Numbered from the stretch's first letter, positions 33,021 to 41,405 are shown. The stretch is DNA of 47,302 nt from an uncultured Lachnospiraceae bacterium (GCA_947588845.1 CANQAR010000015.1:1-47302); one strand, 5' to 3'. Notes: generated from the sequence alone by a model not told the origin. A program made the numbers and translations.

Positions 33021-34873
33021 GCGAGGAAAAGAGCGGACTGCTGCGCGACCGGCTGAACGAATTCCAGTTGGACTGGGCGCAGGCGCCTGTCAAATCGGAG
33101 CAGATCAGTCTGCAGAAAATGCGGGGGAAAAAATTTCTGCTGATCGGCAGGGATGATTCGCTGCTGCGGGCGGTTCAGTGGTCGCTTGAGGCGTGGAACG
33201 ATGAGTGTAAAGCGGACGTCAGCGTCAGCTGTGTGACCGTGAAAGATGATATGTGGGACTGTGGCGTTTGGCAGGCGGATTATGTGATTCTGACAGGCTG
33301 GTGCTGCCGGGAAATCAGGATGACGGTCCTGGAGACCATGGAAATTCTCGAAGAATATCTGAAAGTGATGCAGGTATTGACAAAACTGCGCTGTGAGAGG
33401 ATTCTGCTGCTTTCGGACGGGCGCGTTTATGGGAAACTGGAGAGTCAGTTTGCCGCGTCTGAATATGAGGCGGGAAAGACGGATCCCTGCGCGCCGGGAT
33501 TTGAGGCGCAGTATTTTCTGCAGGCGCTTGAGAGCATGCTGATCACCTGCGCGCGGGAGAATGGCGCTTCCTATCAGATTCTGCGCACAGGAAAACTGTT
33601 CGGGACCTGTATTGAGACGATGGAGCACAGCGTGTACACATTTGCCAGGCTGACAGCGGGCAGTAAAGAGGATGTGCGGAAACTTTGTCCGGAACGGAAT
33701 TCCTACATCAGCATTCATGATGTGCTGACGGCGGTACAGTTTGTGCTCACAAAGTGCCCCGCAAACAAGATATTCAATGTGACTGGGAAACAGGCGGATG
33801 CCTCGGACAGTGAACTGGTGATGATGCTGTATCAGAATTTTCCGCAGCAGTGCAGGATCAGCCTGAACTGGGCTCCCCCGGAAGATGAGGCGGGAATTCT
33901 GCTGAATACGCAGCTGATCCGGCGGTATGGCTTTGTGCCGCAGGTATCCCTGGAAGACGGATTGATCATTCAGGTCAAGTGTATGCAGAATCTGGGGAAG
34001 GTTTTTATATTTGACAATACGTACCTTGGAAAACTGACGAAGGTGCAGCAGATCCTGCTGGGCTATCTTCTGGAGATCGACCGCATCTGCAAAAAACACG
34101 GGATCCGGTATTTTCTCGCGGGCGGCACGCTGCTGGGAGCGGTCCGTCATCACGGTTTTATTCCATGGGACGACGACGCCGATGTGATGATGCTGCGCGA
34201 GGATTACGATCATTTCCTTAAGGTAGTGCAGGATGAAGTTCCGGACAATATTTTTCTTCAGCTGCCTTATACGGAGAAAGGAAATCACAATCCGTTTACA
34301 AAACTTCGCATCAATAATACGATGTTTGCGACGGAATTTACTTCAAAATTCCTGAACATGCACAACGGGATCTTCTTTGATGTGCTCTCGCATGACCAGA
34401 CAGGCAATCACAAATGGTCCCAGAAGCTGCATCTGACGGCGACAATGCTGGCGCGCTCCATTGTATTCAACAAATGGGGCAATACGAATATCAAGAGCGG
34501 CGGGAAGCATGAGCTGATCTGCAAGATTGTGAGCAAGGCAAAGAAATTTGTACCGATGCCTTTTGCGGAGTGGGCGCAGGAGCGGGCGCTGCGTTTTTTC
34601 CAGAAGAGAAAGAGCGAATATCTGTATGACGGCATGGGGCGGAATCTGAAGCGCGGGGCATTTCCGAAAGCATGGCTTGCGGAGACAATCTATGTTGATT
34701 TTGAGGGATATCAGTTCCCGATTCCGAAGGAATATGATAAATATCTGACGTATTTGTATGGGGACTACATGCAGATGATTCCGGTCAGCCACCGCAGAAC
34801 GAGCCACAGCATTCTGTTGACGGATCTTGGAGAGTATTCTGGGTATCGGTGTCCGGGCGCGGGTGAGGATTAA
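33017..34873 (+). CDS. Fusion of a degenerate SDR-like module and a LicD-family phosphotransferase
   Basis: A 618-residue protein. Residues about 30-330 are a third SDR-like module (KKFLLIGRDDSLLRAVQ, ILLLSDGRVYGK, YQILRTGKLFG, NKIFNVTGKQ), without an intact NAD motif or Tyr-x-x-x-Lys. Residues about 345-600 are a LicD domain: YFLAGGTLLGAVRHHGFIPW from about 366 with the acidic D385-D-D387-AD motif that binds metal and phosphate. LicD proteins transfer phosphocholine or other phospho-alcohols from CDP donors to glycans; the related animal fukutins transfer ribitol phosphate from CDP-ribitol. The nearby TarI-like enzyme could supply such a donor. The gene is coupled to the preceding one by ATGA overlap. 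I do not recall this fusion as a described architecture. Confidence 0.88.
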   Translation: MSEEKSGLLRDRLNEFQLDWAQAPVKSEQISLQKMRGKKFLLIGRDDSLLRAVQWSLEAWNDECKADVSVSCVTVKDDMWDCGVWQADYVILTGWCCREIRMTVLETMEILEEYLKVMQVLTKLRCERILLLSDGRVYGKLESQFAASEYEAGKTDPCAPGFEAQYFLQALESMLITCARENGASYQILRTGKLFGTCIETMEHSVYTFARLTAGSKEDVRKLCPERNSYISIHDVLTAVQFVLTKCPANKIFNVTGKQADASDSELVMMLYQNFPQQCRISLNWAPPEDEAGILLNTQLIRRYGFVPQVSLEDGLIIQVKCMQNLGKVFIFDNTYLGKLTKVQQILLGYLLEIDRICKKHGIRYFLAGGTLLGAVRHHGFIPWDDDADVMMLREDYDHFLKVVQDEVPDNIFLQLPYTEKGNHNPFTKLRINNTMFATEFTSKFLNMHNGIFFDVLSHDQTGNHKWSQKLHLTATMLARSIVFNKWGNTNIKSGGKHELICKIVSKAKKFVPMPFAEWAQERALRFFQKRKSEYLYDGMGRNLKRGAFPKAWLAETIYVDFEGYQFPIPKEYDKYLTYLYGDYMQMIPVSHRRTSHSILLTDLGEYSGYRCPGAGED

Positions 34874-34892
34874 GGGACTGTCCATGAAAAGG

Positions 34893-35114
34893 ATTACAGT
34901 TCACACATCGGTCATCCCGAGATCTGAGGCGCAGACTATGGAATTCTCTTTGTTCATTCCAGGGCTGACTGCGGCGTTTGCTGACAGACATACAAGTATG
35001 TCTTACAGCTCACTTCCCGCGAAAAATGCCGCGAAAACGGCATTTCTGTACATGATTGAGCATGCAGAAAAGCTCTCGGCGGAAGGTCTTTTGTATCGCG
35101 GAGTGAACAGTAAC
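34893..35114 (-). repeat. Dispersed inverted-end repeat, long form, inverted (copy 4)
   Basis: A 222-bp non-coding element bounded by TTACAGTTCACAC and GGAGTGAACAGTAAC. Its reverse complement matches copy 1 (10831-11105) block by block, including GCGGGAAGTGAGCTGTAAG, AGACATACTTGTATGTCT and the GGAATGAACAAAGAGAATTCC stem. The block with the TTTCCGGACATTTTGTCCGA hairpin is missing at its left end. It lies between the LicD fusion gene and the glycosyltransferase. The rest of the 34874-35259 gap holds nothing convincing. Confidence 0.85.
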
Positions 35115-35259
35115 AATTAAAGGGCAGTTTATGAAAAAGGAGAATTGTCCAGAGGATGTTTTTGCGGGATTTTGGAACAGCTCTGTGTCCGGAAAGACGG
35201 CGGGATCGGAAAAATGATTAGAACGAAAGAAATGAGGAAGAAGAAAGAGGTAAAAAGCA

Positions 35260-36228
35260 ATGCTTTCAGTAATATTGCCGGCGTACAATGAGGAAAGGAT
35301 GATACAAAAGGCGGCTGACAAAGTCGGACAGGTTTTGTCGAAAGCTGGCATACCGTATGAGATCATATTCGTGAATGACGGTTCAAAAGACAAAACCTGG
35401 GGAGAAATTGAAAAGGCAGCCGGACAGGATTCACATATAATTGGTGTGATGTTTTCCCGGAATTTTGGCAAGGAGGCCGCGATGTTTGCGGGGCTTGCGA
35501 ACGCGTCAGGAGAATGCTGCGCGGTGATGGACTGCGATCTGCAGCATCCGCCGGAGACACTTGTGGAAATGTACCGGCTCTGGGAAAAAGGATATGAAGT
35601 CATAGAAGGCGTGAAACGCTCGCGCGGAAAGGAAAGCGCAATGCATGCGGCCAGCGCCGGACTGTTTTATAAGATCATTTCCCGCGCCACAAAGATTGAT
35701 ATGTCGAGAGCCTCCGATTTTAAGTTGCTTGACCGCAAAGCAGTGGACGCACTGCTGTCGATGCCGGAGAGAAATACCTTTTTCCGGGCGCTGTCCTCGT
35801 GGGTGGGTTTCCGCACCACATCGGTGGAATTCGACGTGCGGGAGCGCACGGAAGGAGAATCCAAGTGGTCCACCTGGTCGCTGATACAGTATGCGATTAA
35901 AAACATTGTCGCTTTTTCGACGATACCGATGCAGTGTGTGACTTTTGCCGGCGTTCTTGTATTCCTGATGGGGGTTGTCCTCGGCATTCAGTCGCTGATA
36001 AAATATTTTTCCGGGAATGCAGTGGAGGGCTTTACGACGGTTATACTGCTGATTCTGATTATTGGAAGTATTATCATGATAAGTCTGGGGATCATCGGCT
36101 ATTATATCGCGAAAATTTATGAGGAAGTAAAGGGAAGGCCGCGGTATCTGATCGCGAAAAGAATCGGAGGCGGACGTTCTGAAACTGAAACAGGGGCATC
36201 TATGAATGACCGAAGTGAGCGGGATTAG
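35260..36228 (+). CDS. Membrane-anchored family 2 glycosyltransferase (DPM1/GtrB type)
   Basis: A 322-residue protein, ATG 35260 with GAAAGAGG upstream. Residues 1 to about 225 are a GT-A domain: VILPAYNEERMI, IIFVNDGSKDKTW, FSRNFGKEAAMFAGL and the metal-binding DCDLQHPPE. Two hydrophobic segments follow (about 230-250 and 265-288), as in enzymes that move a sugar from a nucleotide donor to a polyprenyl phosphate. This would supply a lipid-linked sugar for glycosylating the surface polymer outside the membrane. Its TAG stop lies in the first bases of the MITE at 36226-36389; without the element the frame would also end in TAG, so the protein is unchanged. It probably belongs functionally to the preceding cluster. 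Confidence 0.92.
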   Translation: MLSVILPAYNEERMIQKAADKVGQVLSKAGIPYEIIFVNDGSKDKTWGEIEKAAGQDSHIIGVMFSRNFGKEAAMFAGLANASGECCAVMDCDLQHPPETLVEMYRLWEKGYEVIEGVKRSRGKESAMHAASAGLFYKIISRATKIDMSRASDFKLLDRKAVDALLSMPERNTFFRALSSWVGFRTTSVEFDVRERTEGESKWSTWSLIQYAIKNIVAFSTIPMQCVTFAGVLVFLMGVVLGIQSLIKYFSGNAVEGFTTVILLILIIGSIIMISLGIIGYYIAKIYEEVKGRPRYLIAKRIGGGRSETETGASMNDRSERD

Positions 36229-36389
36229 TACTGCCCTGCGCAATTAACGGTGAATTCTGCACCAGCTGTTTCCGCCAGTACTGCGTTGTCGTCAGTCAGC
36301 GATGCCACCGCATCGCCTCCCTCCTCCGCCTTGTCCTGACGAAAACATCAGGCACATTTATTCACCGAAATTTACGCAGGGCAGTACTA
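36226..36389. mobile_element. MITE with ~30-bp terminal inverted repeats, inserted in a stop codon
   Basis: The 164-bp element runs from TAGTACTGCCCTGCG to CGCAGGGCAGTACTA. The ends are inverted repeats over about 30 bp (26 of 30 matched, including CGGTGAAT). It has no coding capacity. If the outermost TA on each side is a duplicated target, the insertion matches the TA preference of IS630/Tc1-mariner-type elements. The target TA was then part of the TAG stop of the glycosyltransferase, and because the element starts with G the stop codon was restored. Confidence 0.85.
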
Positions 36390-36626
36390 GAAAAACAGCC
36401 GCGGAATCCGCAGAGGATAAGGGTATATCAAGCGAACGGCGCCAGGAAATCTGGAAAATGATCCGAAACCAGAGAGAATCCGGAACGATCAAAAGAGAGG
36501 CGTGTCCGGGGAAGAACAGCCGGAAGATCTGGGAACTGCCCCGGCAGAAAAGGGAAAGAAAACGAACAGGGCGTCTGCGGATGCAGAAAGGAGGAGCCGG
36601 GAAAACCGCACCCGGCGGATTTTGTG
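36390..36626 (+). other. Intergenic region between the MITE and the MutS-like gene
   Basis: No supported gene. An open frame that crosses the MITE (36302-36658) gives a basic, low-complexity protein and is judged spurious. AAAGGAGGAG at 36587-36596 is too far from the next start to be its ribosome site. Confidence 0.4.
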
Positions 36627-38234
36627 ATGGAAGGTTTTCGTTTGCTGTATCCGCCTGATTATGACAGGGATCAGGAGAAGACGATGAAAGATTTTCAGTT
36701 TATCAGTTCGCTGCAGATCGACAGCATGGTAGTTCTGGTCAATGAACGGTTCCGGGGACTTGTGAATCTTTCACTCGATAATTTTTTCTCAACGGATGAG
36801 AAAGTGCTGGATTATCGTCTGTCCATCGTGGAGGACGTTGTGGAAAATCCGTCTCTGTACGATGTATTCTGCAGGTCGATCCCCGTTATATGCAATATAC
36901 AGGAAATGAGACGTGTACTGAGCTGTGACTTCAGCGTGGATTCCGCGCTAAGCTCGGTGCGCTTTCTTGAGATGTATCAGGAGATCGTGGAGCTGTTCGC
37001 GGATGGGCTTCGCGGTCTCGTTTTTCAGTCAGAAGGCATGAAAAACTTCCGAGATGAGATCATGTCCATCGCGGAGAGCGATGATTTTAAGAATCTCAGC
37101 ACGGAGCTGTCGAAGATGGAAACCCGGTTCGGCAGCATCAAGAGCATCACAGTGGGTATCAATCTCGACGAGTCGCTGAGCGTCAAGGAGGGCGGCGTGA
37201 TCTCAGTGGAGACGAAGCATTTCCGCGCCGGAACCATCATGGACAAACTGCTGAAGAAGGATCCGATGGAGAAGCACACGCTGATGTCTCCGCTGTATCC
37301 GCTTGCGAAAGGACTCCACGGGGAAGAACTGAAGGCGCTGAACTACTCGGTGCAGTCCGCGCTGACAACAATCTACAAAAAATCTCTGCGCAGCTTCGAG
37401 CCCCTGGTACATAAATATTTCGGCGTAAATACAGCGCTTTTTGTGTCGCTGCTCGATGACATCCGCTTTCTGACAGCCGGCGTGAAGTTTATTCTTGAGA
37501 TGCGTGCGCTGGGACTGCCGATGTGCCGCCCGCAGATCGCGCCGATGCAGGAGAAAAAATGCGATCTGGAACAGGTTTACAACCCGGGCCTTGCACGGCA
37601 GGAAGTGGAGAAGACGATTGTCTCAAATTCCTTTACTTTCGATGAGAACGGGCGCTTCTATCTCGTGACCGGACCGAATCATGGGGGAAAATCGATTTTT
37701 GCCTACTCGATTGGCATGGCTCAGGCGCTGTTTCAGCTTGGACTCTTTGTTCCGGCCGAGAAAGCCTGCATGAGTCCGGTGACCGGCATCTACACACATT
37801 TCCCGTCTTCGGATGAGGATAATTACGGAAAAGGCCGGCTTGAGAGCGAGTGCGCGCGCCTCGGCGCGATCATGAAAAAACTTACGGACACGGATATGCT
37901 GTTGATGGATGAGACATTTTCGAGCACGAGCGGCCTTGAGGCAGGCTATATCGCGTCCGAAGTCCTGACCGGAATCGGCGTGATCGGCTGTGGCGGCATT
38001 TATGTCACACATATTCACGATCTTCCGCAGCAGATTGACAAATATAATTCATATCCTGGGAACCGTGGAAAGATCGACAATCTCGTCGCCCTGATGGAAA
38101 ATAAGGAGGACGGCAGCAGGAGTTACCGTATTTCCCGCACAACGCCGGACGGTCTGAGCTACGCGCGCGATATCGCCGGGCGCTACGGCCTGGATCTGAA
38201 GGGGATTCTGGGGGAGAAGGCCGCGGATGTCTGA
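36627..38234 (+). CDS. MutS-family ATPase (mismatch-repair-like, MutS core plus ATPase)
   Basis: About 535 residues from ATG 36627; ATG 36684, preceded by AGGAGA, is a serious alternative and would remove 19 residues. The N-terminal ~290 residues are helical like the MutS core/lever domain. The C-terminal ATPase has Walker A GPNHGGKS (349-356), Walker B LLMDETFSSTSGLEAG, and a later YVTHIHDL switch. It lacks the mismatch-recognition domain of MutS1 and the Smr nuclease domain of MutS2, so it belongs to the short MutS-related proteins of Firmicutes, whose role is not established. It is followed about 200 nt later by an SpmA-like gene. Confidence 0.85.
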   Translation: MEGFRLLYPPDYDRDQEKTMKDFQFISSLQIDSMVVLVNERFRGLVNLSLDNFFSTDEKVLDYRLSIVEDVVENPSLYDVFCRSIPVICNIQEMRRVLSCDFSVDSALSSVRFLEMYQEIVELFADGLRGLVFQSEGMKNFRDEIMSIAESDDFKNLSTELSKMETRFGSIKSITVGINLDESLSVKEGGVISVETKHFRAGTIMDKLLKKDPMEKHTLMSPLYPLAKGLHGEELKALNYSVQSALTTIYKKSLRSFEPLVHKYFGVNTALFVSLLDDIRFLTAGVKFILEMRALGLPMCRPQIAPMQEKKCDLEQVYNPGLARQEVEKTIVSNSFTFDENGRFYLVTGPNHGGKSIFAYSIGMAQALFQLGLFVPAEKACMSPVTGIYTHFPSSDEDNYGKGRLESECARLGAIMKKLTDTDMLLMDETFSSTSGLEAGYIASEVLTGIGVIGCGGIYVTHIHDLPQQIDKYNSYPGNRGKIDNLVALMENKEDGSRSYRISRTTPDGLSYARDIAGRYGLDLKGILGEKAADV

Positions 38235-38441
38235 CGGAAAAATGATGGAAGGATAAACTGACCAGAGACATTCTTCCCTTTTTGCGGCTTCTTGACGAGA
38301 TTCAGGATTCTCGTGCGAGTTTTGCGTGCGAGATTCAGGCCAGTGACAGCAGACATTTTCGATCCTGGAATGTTCTTTTCTGGATGTCGGCTTAGTATAC
38401 TGTATCAACAGAATTTTAGTGCGGCGTCAGGAAGGGCGATT

Positions 38442-39260
38442 ATGAATTATCTCTGGGGAGGCATGATACTTGTTGGAATTATTTACGGAACAGTGACAGG
38501 GAATATTGACGCGGTGTCGGAAGCGGTTCTGTCCTCATCAAAGGAAGCGGTGACACTGTGCATTACGATGCTCGGCGTGACGGCGCTCTGGATGGGAATC
38601 ATGAAAATTGCGGAGGATGCGGGGCTGATTCAGTCAATTTCAAGGCTGATCCAGCCCTTCATCCGCTTTTTATTTCCGGGGATACCGGTTGGACATGAGG
38701 CGGAAAAACATATTACGACCAATTTTATCGCGAATTTCCTCGGCCTTGGCTGGGCCGCGACGCCCGCAGGATTGAAAGCGATGGAGGGCCTTGAGAAGCT
38801 GGAGGAAGAGCGGCGGGCGGCAGAGCCTGCAGGGTTAAAAGAGTCGGGGAATCTGAAAAGGTCGGCAGAAGAAGAGCGGGCAGCAGAACCGGCAGGGCAG
38901 AACAGATGGGCAGGAGCGACAAGAAAAACAGACGTCCGGTGTGGAAAAACAAACGACAGATCGGCAGGACAGTGGCCGAAGAAAATAAATCGACAGGTGA
39001 CTGATCACAACGCGGCAGGCAGAAGAATCCCTGCCCGTCCACACGGCACAGCCAGCAATGAGATGTGTACCTTCCTGATCCTGAACATTTCATCTTTGCA
39101 GCTGATCCCGGTGAATGTGATCGCGTACCGCGCGCAGTACGGCAGCGTGAATCCGACGGCGATCGTGGGGCCGGCGATTGCGGCGACGGCGGTGAGTACG
39201 GCGGTGGCGGTGGTGTTCTGCAAGGTGATGGATGGGAGGCATTCATTCAGGAAAAATTAA
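38442..39260 (+). CDS. spmA: SpmA-like spore maturation/nucleoside-recognition protein with a large insertion
   Basis: A 272-residue membrane protein. ATG 38442 follows GGAAGGG; the frame is open 50 codons upstream but unlike the family. MNYLWGGMILVGIIYGTVTG, TLCITMLGVTALWMGIMKIAE, FIANFLGLGWAATPAGLKAM, ASNEMCTFLILNISSLQLIPV and VGPAIAATAVSTAVAVVFCK are strongly SpmA-like. Between GLEKLEEER (about residue 120) and the ASNEM block (about 203) lies a hydrophilic low-complexity stretch of about 80 residues with a repeated RAAEPAG element; usual SpmA proteins are about 195 residues, so this is extra. SpmA with SpmB is needed for spore core dehydration. No spmB follows here, which is unusual. The insertion could be in a cytosolic loop and tolerated. 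Confidence 0.85.
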   Translation: MNYLWGGMILVGIIYGTVTGNIDAVSEAVLSSSKEAVTLCITMLGVTALWMGIMKIAEDAGLIQSISRLIQPFIRFLFPGIPVGHEAEKHITTNFIANFLGLGWAATPAGLKAMEGLEKLEEERRAAEPAGLKESGNLKRSAEEERAAEPAGQNRWAGATRKTDVRCGKTNDRSAGQWPKKINRQVTDHNAAGRRIPARPHGTASNEMCTFLILNISSLQLIPVNVIAYRAQYGSVNPTAIVGPAIAATAVSTAVAVVFCKVMDGRHSFRKN

Positions 39261-39292
39261 AAAAATAACGGAAAGCGAAGAAGAAAAGCTTA

Positions 39293-39321
39293 TTGCCTGA
39301 TTACAGGCTTCATGTTATGAT
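39293..39321 (+). promoter_or_regulatory. Promoter of the AAA/nuclease-like pair
   Basis: TTGCCT (39293-39298), 17-nt spacer, TATGAT (39316-39321). A second candidate, TTTACA (39332-39337), 17 nt, TTATAT (39355-39360), lies closer to the start. Both are A+T-rich like the genes they precede. Confidence 0.6.
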
Positions 39322-39382
39322 AAACAAAAAATTTACAATGTGTTAACAGCAGTTTTATATTTGCTGGTCAGGGAGGGTTCCG

Positions 39383-40732
39383 ATGCAGAAAATATGTATT
39401 AGAAATAACGGGCCTGTTAAAGCTTTTGAAATGGAAATAGAGAAGTTTAATTTGCTGATTGGAGAGCAGGCAACTGGGAAAAGTACAATAGCAAAAAGTG
39501 TGTATTTTTTCAGAAATATTAAAACAAAAGTAATAAGCTATTTGTCTCAGGTATACGACGCGAGTTCTTATGATAATATTCCGCAGGAAAGCATTCGGTT
39601 TGATAAAGCAATAAAAACTGAGCTGAAAGATGTTTTTGTTAAATTATTTGGTTACAGCTGGGATTTAAATCCTGAATTTTATATGAAATATGATTATGCA
39701 GATGAAATATGGATAAAAACTGAATTAAGGGAAGGATCAAAATCAAAAAGATACATTAGCGTAACTTATTCCCCGAGATTGATGAATGAAATAAAAAAAT
39801 TACAGGAAGAAGTTACGGAGCTGCATCAAGATTATATCAGAACAATGTCTTCCAGCTTTGCGCTTGCAAATGAAGAAGCGAAAAGAAACCGCAATATGAT
39901 AAAAAGAAAAGTATGTGAAATTTTCTGTGATGATGAAGAGACATACTATATACCAGCAGGGAGAGCCCTTCTCACAGTTTTGTCAGAGAGTCGGGCGTCA
40001 ATGAATAGTATGGTTAATCTGGATCTGATTACAGAAACATTTATGACTCTGATTGATATGGTGCGTCCCAGATTTAAACAAGGTGTAAAAAAGGCGCATC
40101 TTCAATATCCATTAGAAAAAAGGAAATTTGATGTTAATGTGATTTCAGATTTTATTATAAATATCGAAAAAGGAGAATATTTTTTCGATGGTGGAAGAGA
40201 ATTTTTGAAAATAAAAGAAGATCCGGAACATCCTGTAGCAATTAATTTTGCGTCGTCAGGCCAGCAGGAAATATTATGGCTGTTAAATTTTGTTTATATT
40301 CTGATGCTGAATCAGGAAAAGGCATTTGTAATTATTGAAGAACCGGAAACACATATTTATCCGCTGCTTCAGAAAAAGCTTATGGAATTTATTACTATAT
40401 TTGCGAACGTGCAGGAAAGCAGAGTTTTTATTACAACGCATAGCCCCTATATATTAAATGTAATGAATAATTTATATTATGCCGGAATGCTGGCGGGTGA
40501 AGGAAAAGAAAAGCAGGTTTATAAGGTATTAAAAAAGAATGTTGTTATACAAAAAAGAAAACTGTCGGCATATAAGTTATTGAATTTTCAAGAAAGTTCA
40601 GGAGAAAAAAACAGTATAAATCTGCTGGATGATGAGGGCCGGGAAATAAGAGCTGGTTTGATCGATGACGTATCGTCTCAGATCAATGAGGATTATACTG
40701 CTCTTTATGATATAGAACTGGAGGATGAGTAG
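39383..40732 (+). CDS. AAA15/OLD-like ATPase, first gene of a putative two-gene defence module
   Basis: A 449-residue protein, ATG 39383 after GGGAGGG. It has an ABC-type split ATPase: Walker A GEQATGKST (27-35), a long coiled middle (MNEIKKLQEEVTELHQDY…), an ABC-signature-like NFASSGQQEILWLL, Walker B AFVIIEEPETHIYP and a switch histidine in VFITTHSPYIL. This is the pattern of the AAA15/AAA21 ATPases found in OLD, Septu, Gabija and PARIS systems, but there is no C-terminal TOPRIM domain. The gene is clearly A+T-richer than its neighbours (frequent AAA, ATA, TTA codons), indicating transfer. It overlaps the next gene by 8 nt, so both products probably work together. Confidence 0.85.
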   Translation: MQKICIRNNGPVKAFEMEIEKFNLLIGEQATGKSTIAKSVYFFRNIKTKVISYLSQVYDASSYDNIPQESIRFDKAIKTELKDVFVKLFGYSWDLNPEFYMKYDYADEIWIKTELREGSKSKRYISVTYSPRLMNEIKKLQEEVTELHQDYIRTMSSSFALANEEAKRNRNMIKRKVCEIFCDDEETYYIPAGRALLTVLSESRASMNSMVNLDLITETFMTLIDMVRPRFKQGVKKAHLQYPLEKRKFDVNVISDFIINIEKGEYFFDGGREFLKIKEDPEHPVAINFASSGQQEILWLLNFVYILMLNQEKAFVIIEEPETHIYPLLQKKLMEFITIFANVQESRVFITTHSPYILNVMNNLYYAGMLAGEGKEKQVYKVLKKNVVIQKRKLSAYKLLNFQESSGEKNSINLLDDEGREIRAGLIDDVSSQINEDYTALYDIELEDE

Positions 40733-41399
40733 AGGCAGAAGTATGGGAAAAGGACAAAAGCAAAAAGAGAACTCTTTTATTTGTAGTCTGGAAGAAGGAC
40801 AGAAGATGAAAATAGATGATTCCGCACATGGAAGTAAAGCATTTGTTCCAATACAGATAGATCCTGGAAATTCTGTTGAAATTGTTCAAATTGATGGGGG
40901 CCTGATTACAGGATTATCCTCAAATAAACCATGTGCTGATAATCTTATATATACGGTAAAAGATACACGTACGAATTTGAATATTACCTGGATTATTGAA
41001 CTAAAAGGAACGAAAAATCAGGAAGAAGCGGAACACGCGATAAAACAAATCGTGGAAAGTATCGGATATATGCAAGATGAAGCGGCATATCCTCAGGCTG
41101 CAAAATATATAAAGAAAAGAGATTATGTATTTGCGGCGGTTGTCGGTGCCCCGGACAGAACACTTCCGGTACTCAATAATGAGGATATCAGAAAACTTTG
41201 CAAAAAACTGCAGGCGATCAGCGGAAAGAAAAAAGATATAAAAAATATGTTTTCACTTTTTTGTTATATAAGGCCAAACAGAAGATGCAGTAAAGCAAAA
41301 ATAAAAGGGGAAGCGCCGCCATACAGTATTGAATGTTACAGTAATAAAGATGGCTTTATACCGTATCCATCTATGCTGTTAAGACTGTTAGGGAATTAA
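40725..41399 (+). CDS. Small protein with PD-(D/E)XK-like motif, partner of the AAA15 ATPase
   Basis: 224 residues from ATG 40725, which overlaps the stop of the ATPase gene; ATG 40743 (218 residues) is an alternative with slightly better ribosome-site spacing. No family is recognised outright. The segment CADNLIYTVKDTRTN with Asp72, followed by a beta strand WIIELKGTK with Glu92-x-Lys94 and a helix with EEAEHAIKQIVE, looks like the active site of PD-(D/E)XK nucleases (inference from motif spacing). The rest is basic. It shares the A+T-rich codon use of the ATPase gene. ATPase plus small nuclease is the layout of several anti-phage systems (for example Septu, with an HNH partner), but this partner looks different. 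Confidence 0.65.
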   Translation: MSRGRSMGKGQKQKENSFICSLEEGQKMKIDDSAHGSKAFVPIQIDPGNSVEIVQIDGGLITGLSSNKPCADNLIYTVKDTRTNLNITWIIELKGTKNQEEAEHAIKQIVESIGYMQDEAAYPQAAKYIKKRDYVFAAVVGAPDRTLPVLNNEDIRKLCKKLQAISGKKKDIKNMFSLFCYIRPNRRCSKAKIKGEAPPYSIECYSNKDGFIPYPSMLLRLLGN

Positions 41400-41405
41400 A
41401 ATCTC

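Noticed and set aside
32915-34288. 457-codon open frame on the minus strand
   Set aside because: Antisense to the LicD fusion gene; no ribosome site or family features.
10831-35114. CRISPR-like interpretation of the recurring elements
   Set aside because: The copies are kilobases apart, of different lengths, in both orientations and without regular spacers or cas genes.
35131-35217. 28-codon small open frame with an AGGG before its ATG
   Set aside because: Too short and without known relatives; the ribosome site is weak, so a real peptide cannot be supported.
36302-36658. 118-codon open frame across the MITE end
   Set aside because: Starts inside the mobile element and gives a basic low-complexity protein; no spaced ribosome site; overlaps the start of the MutS-like gene.
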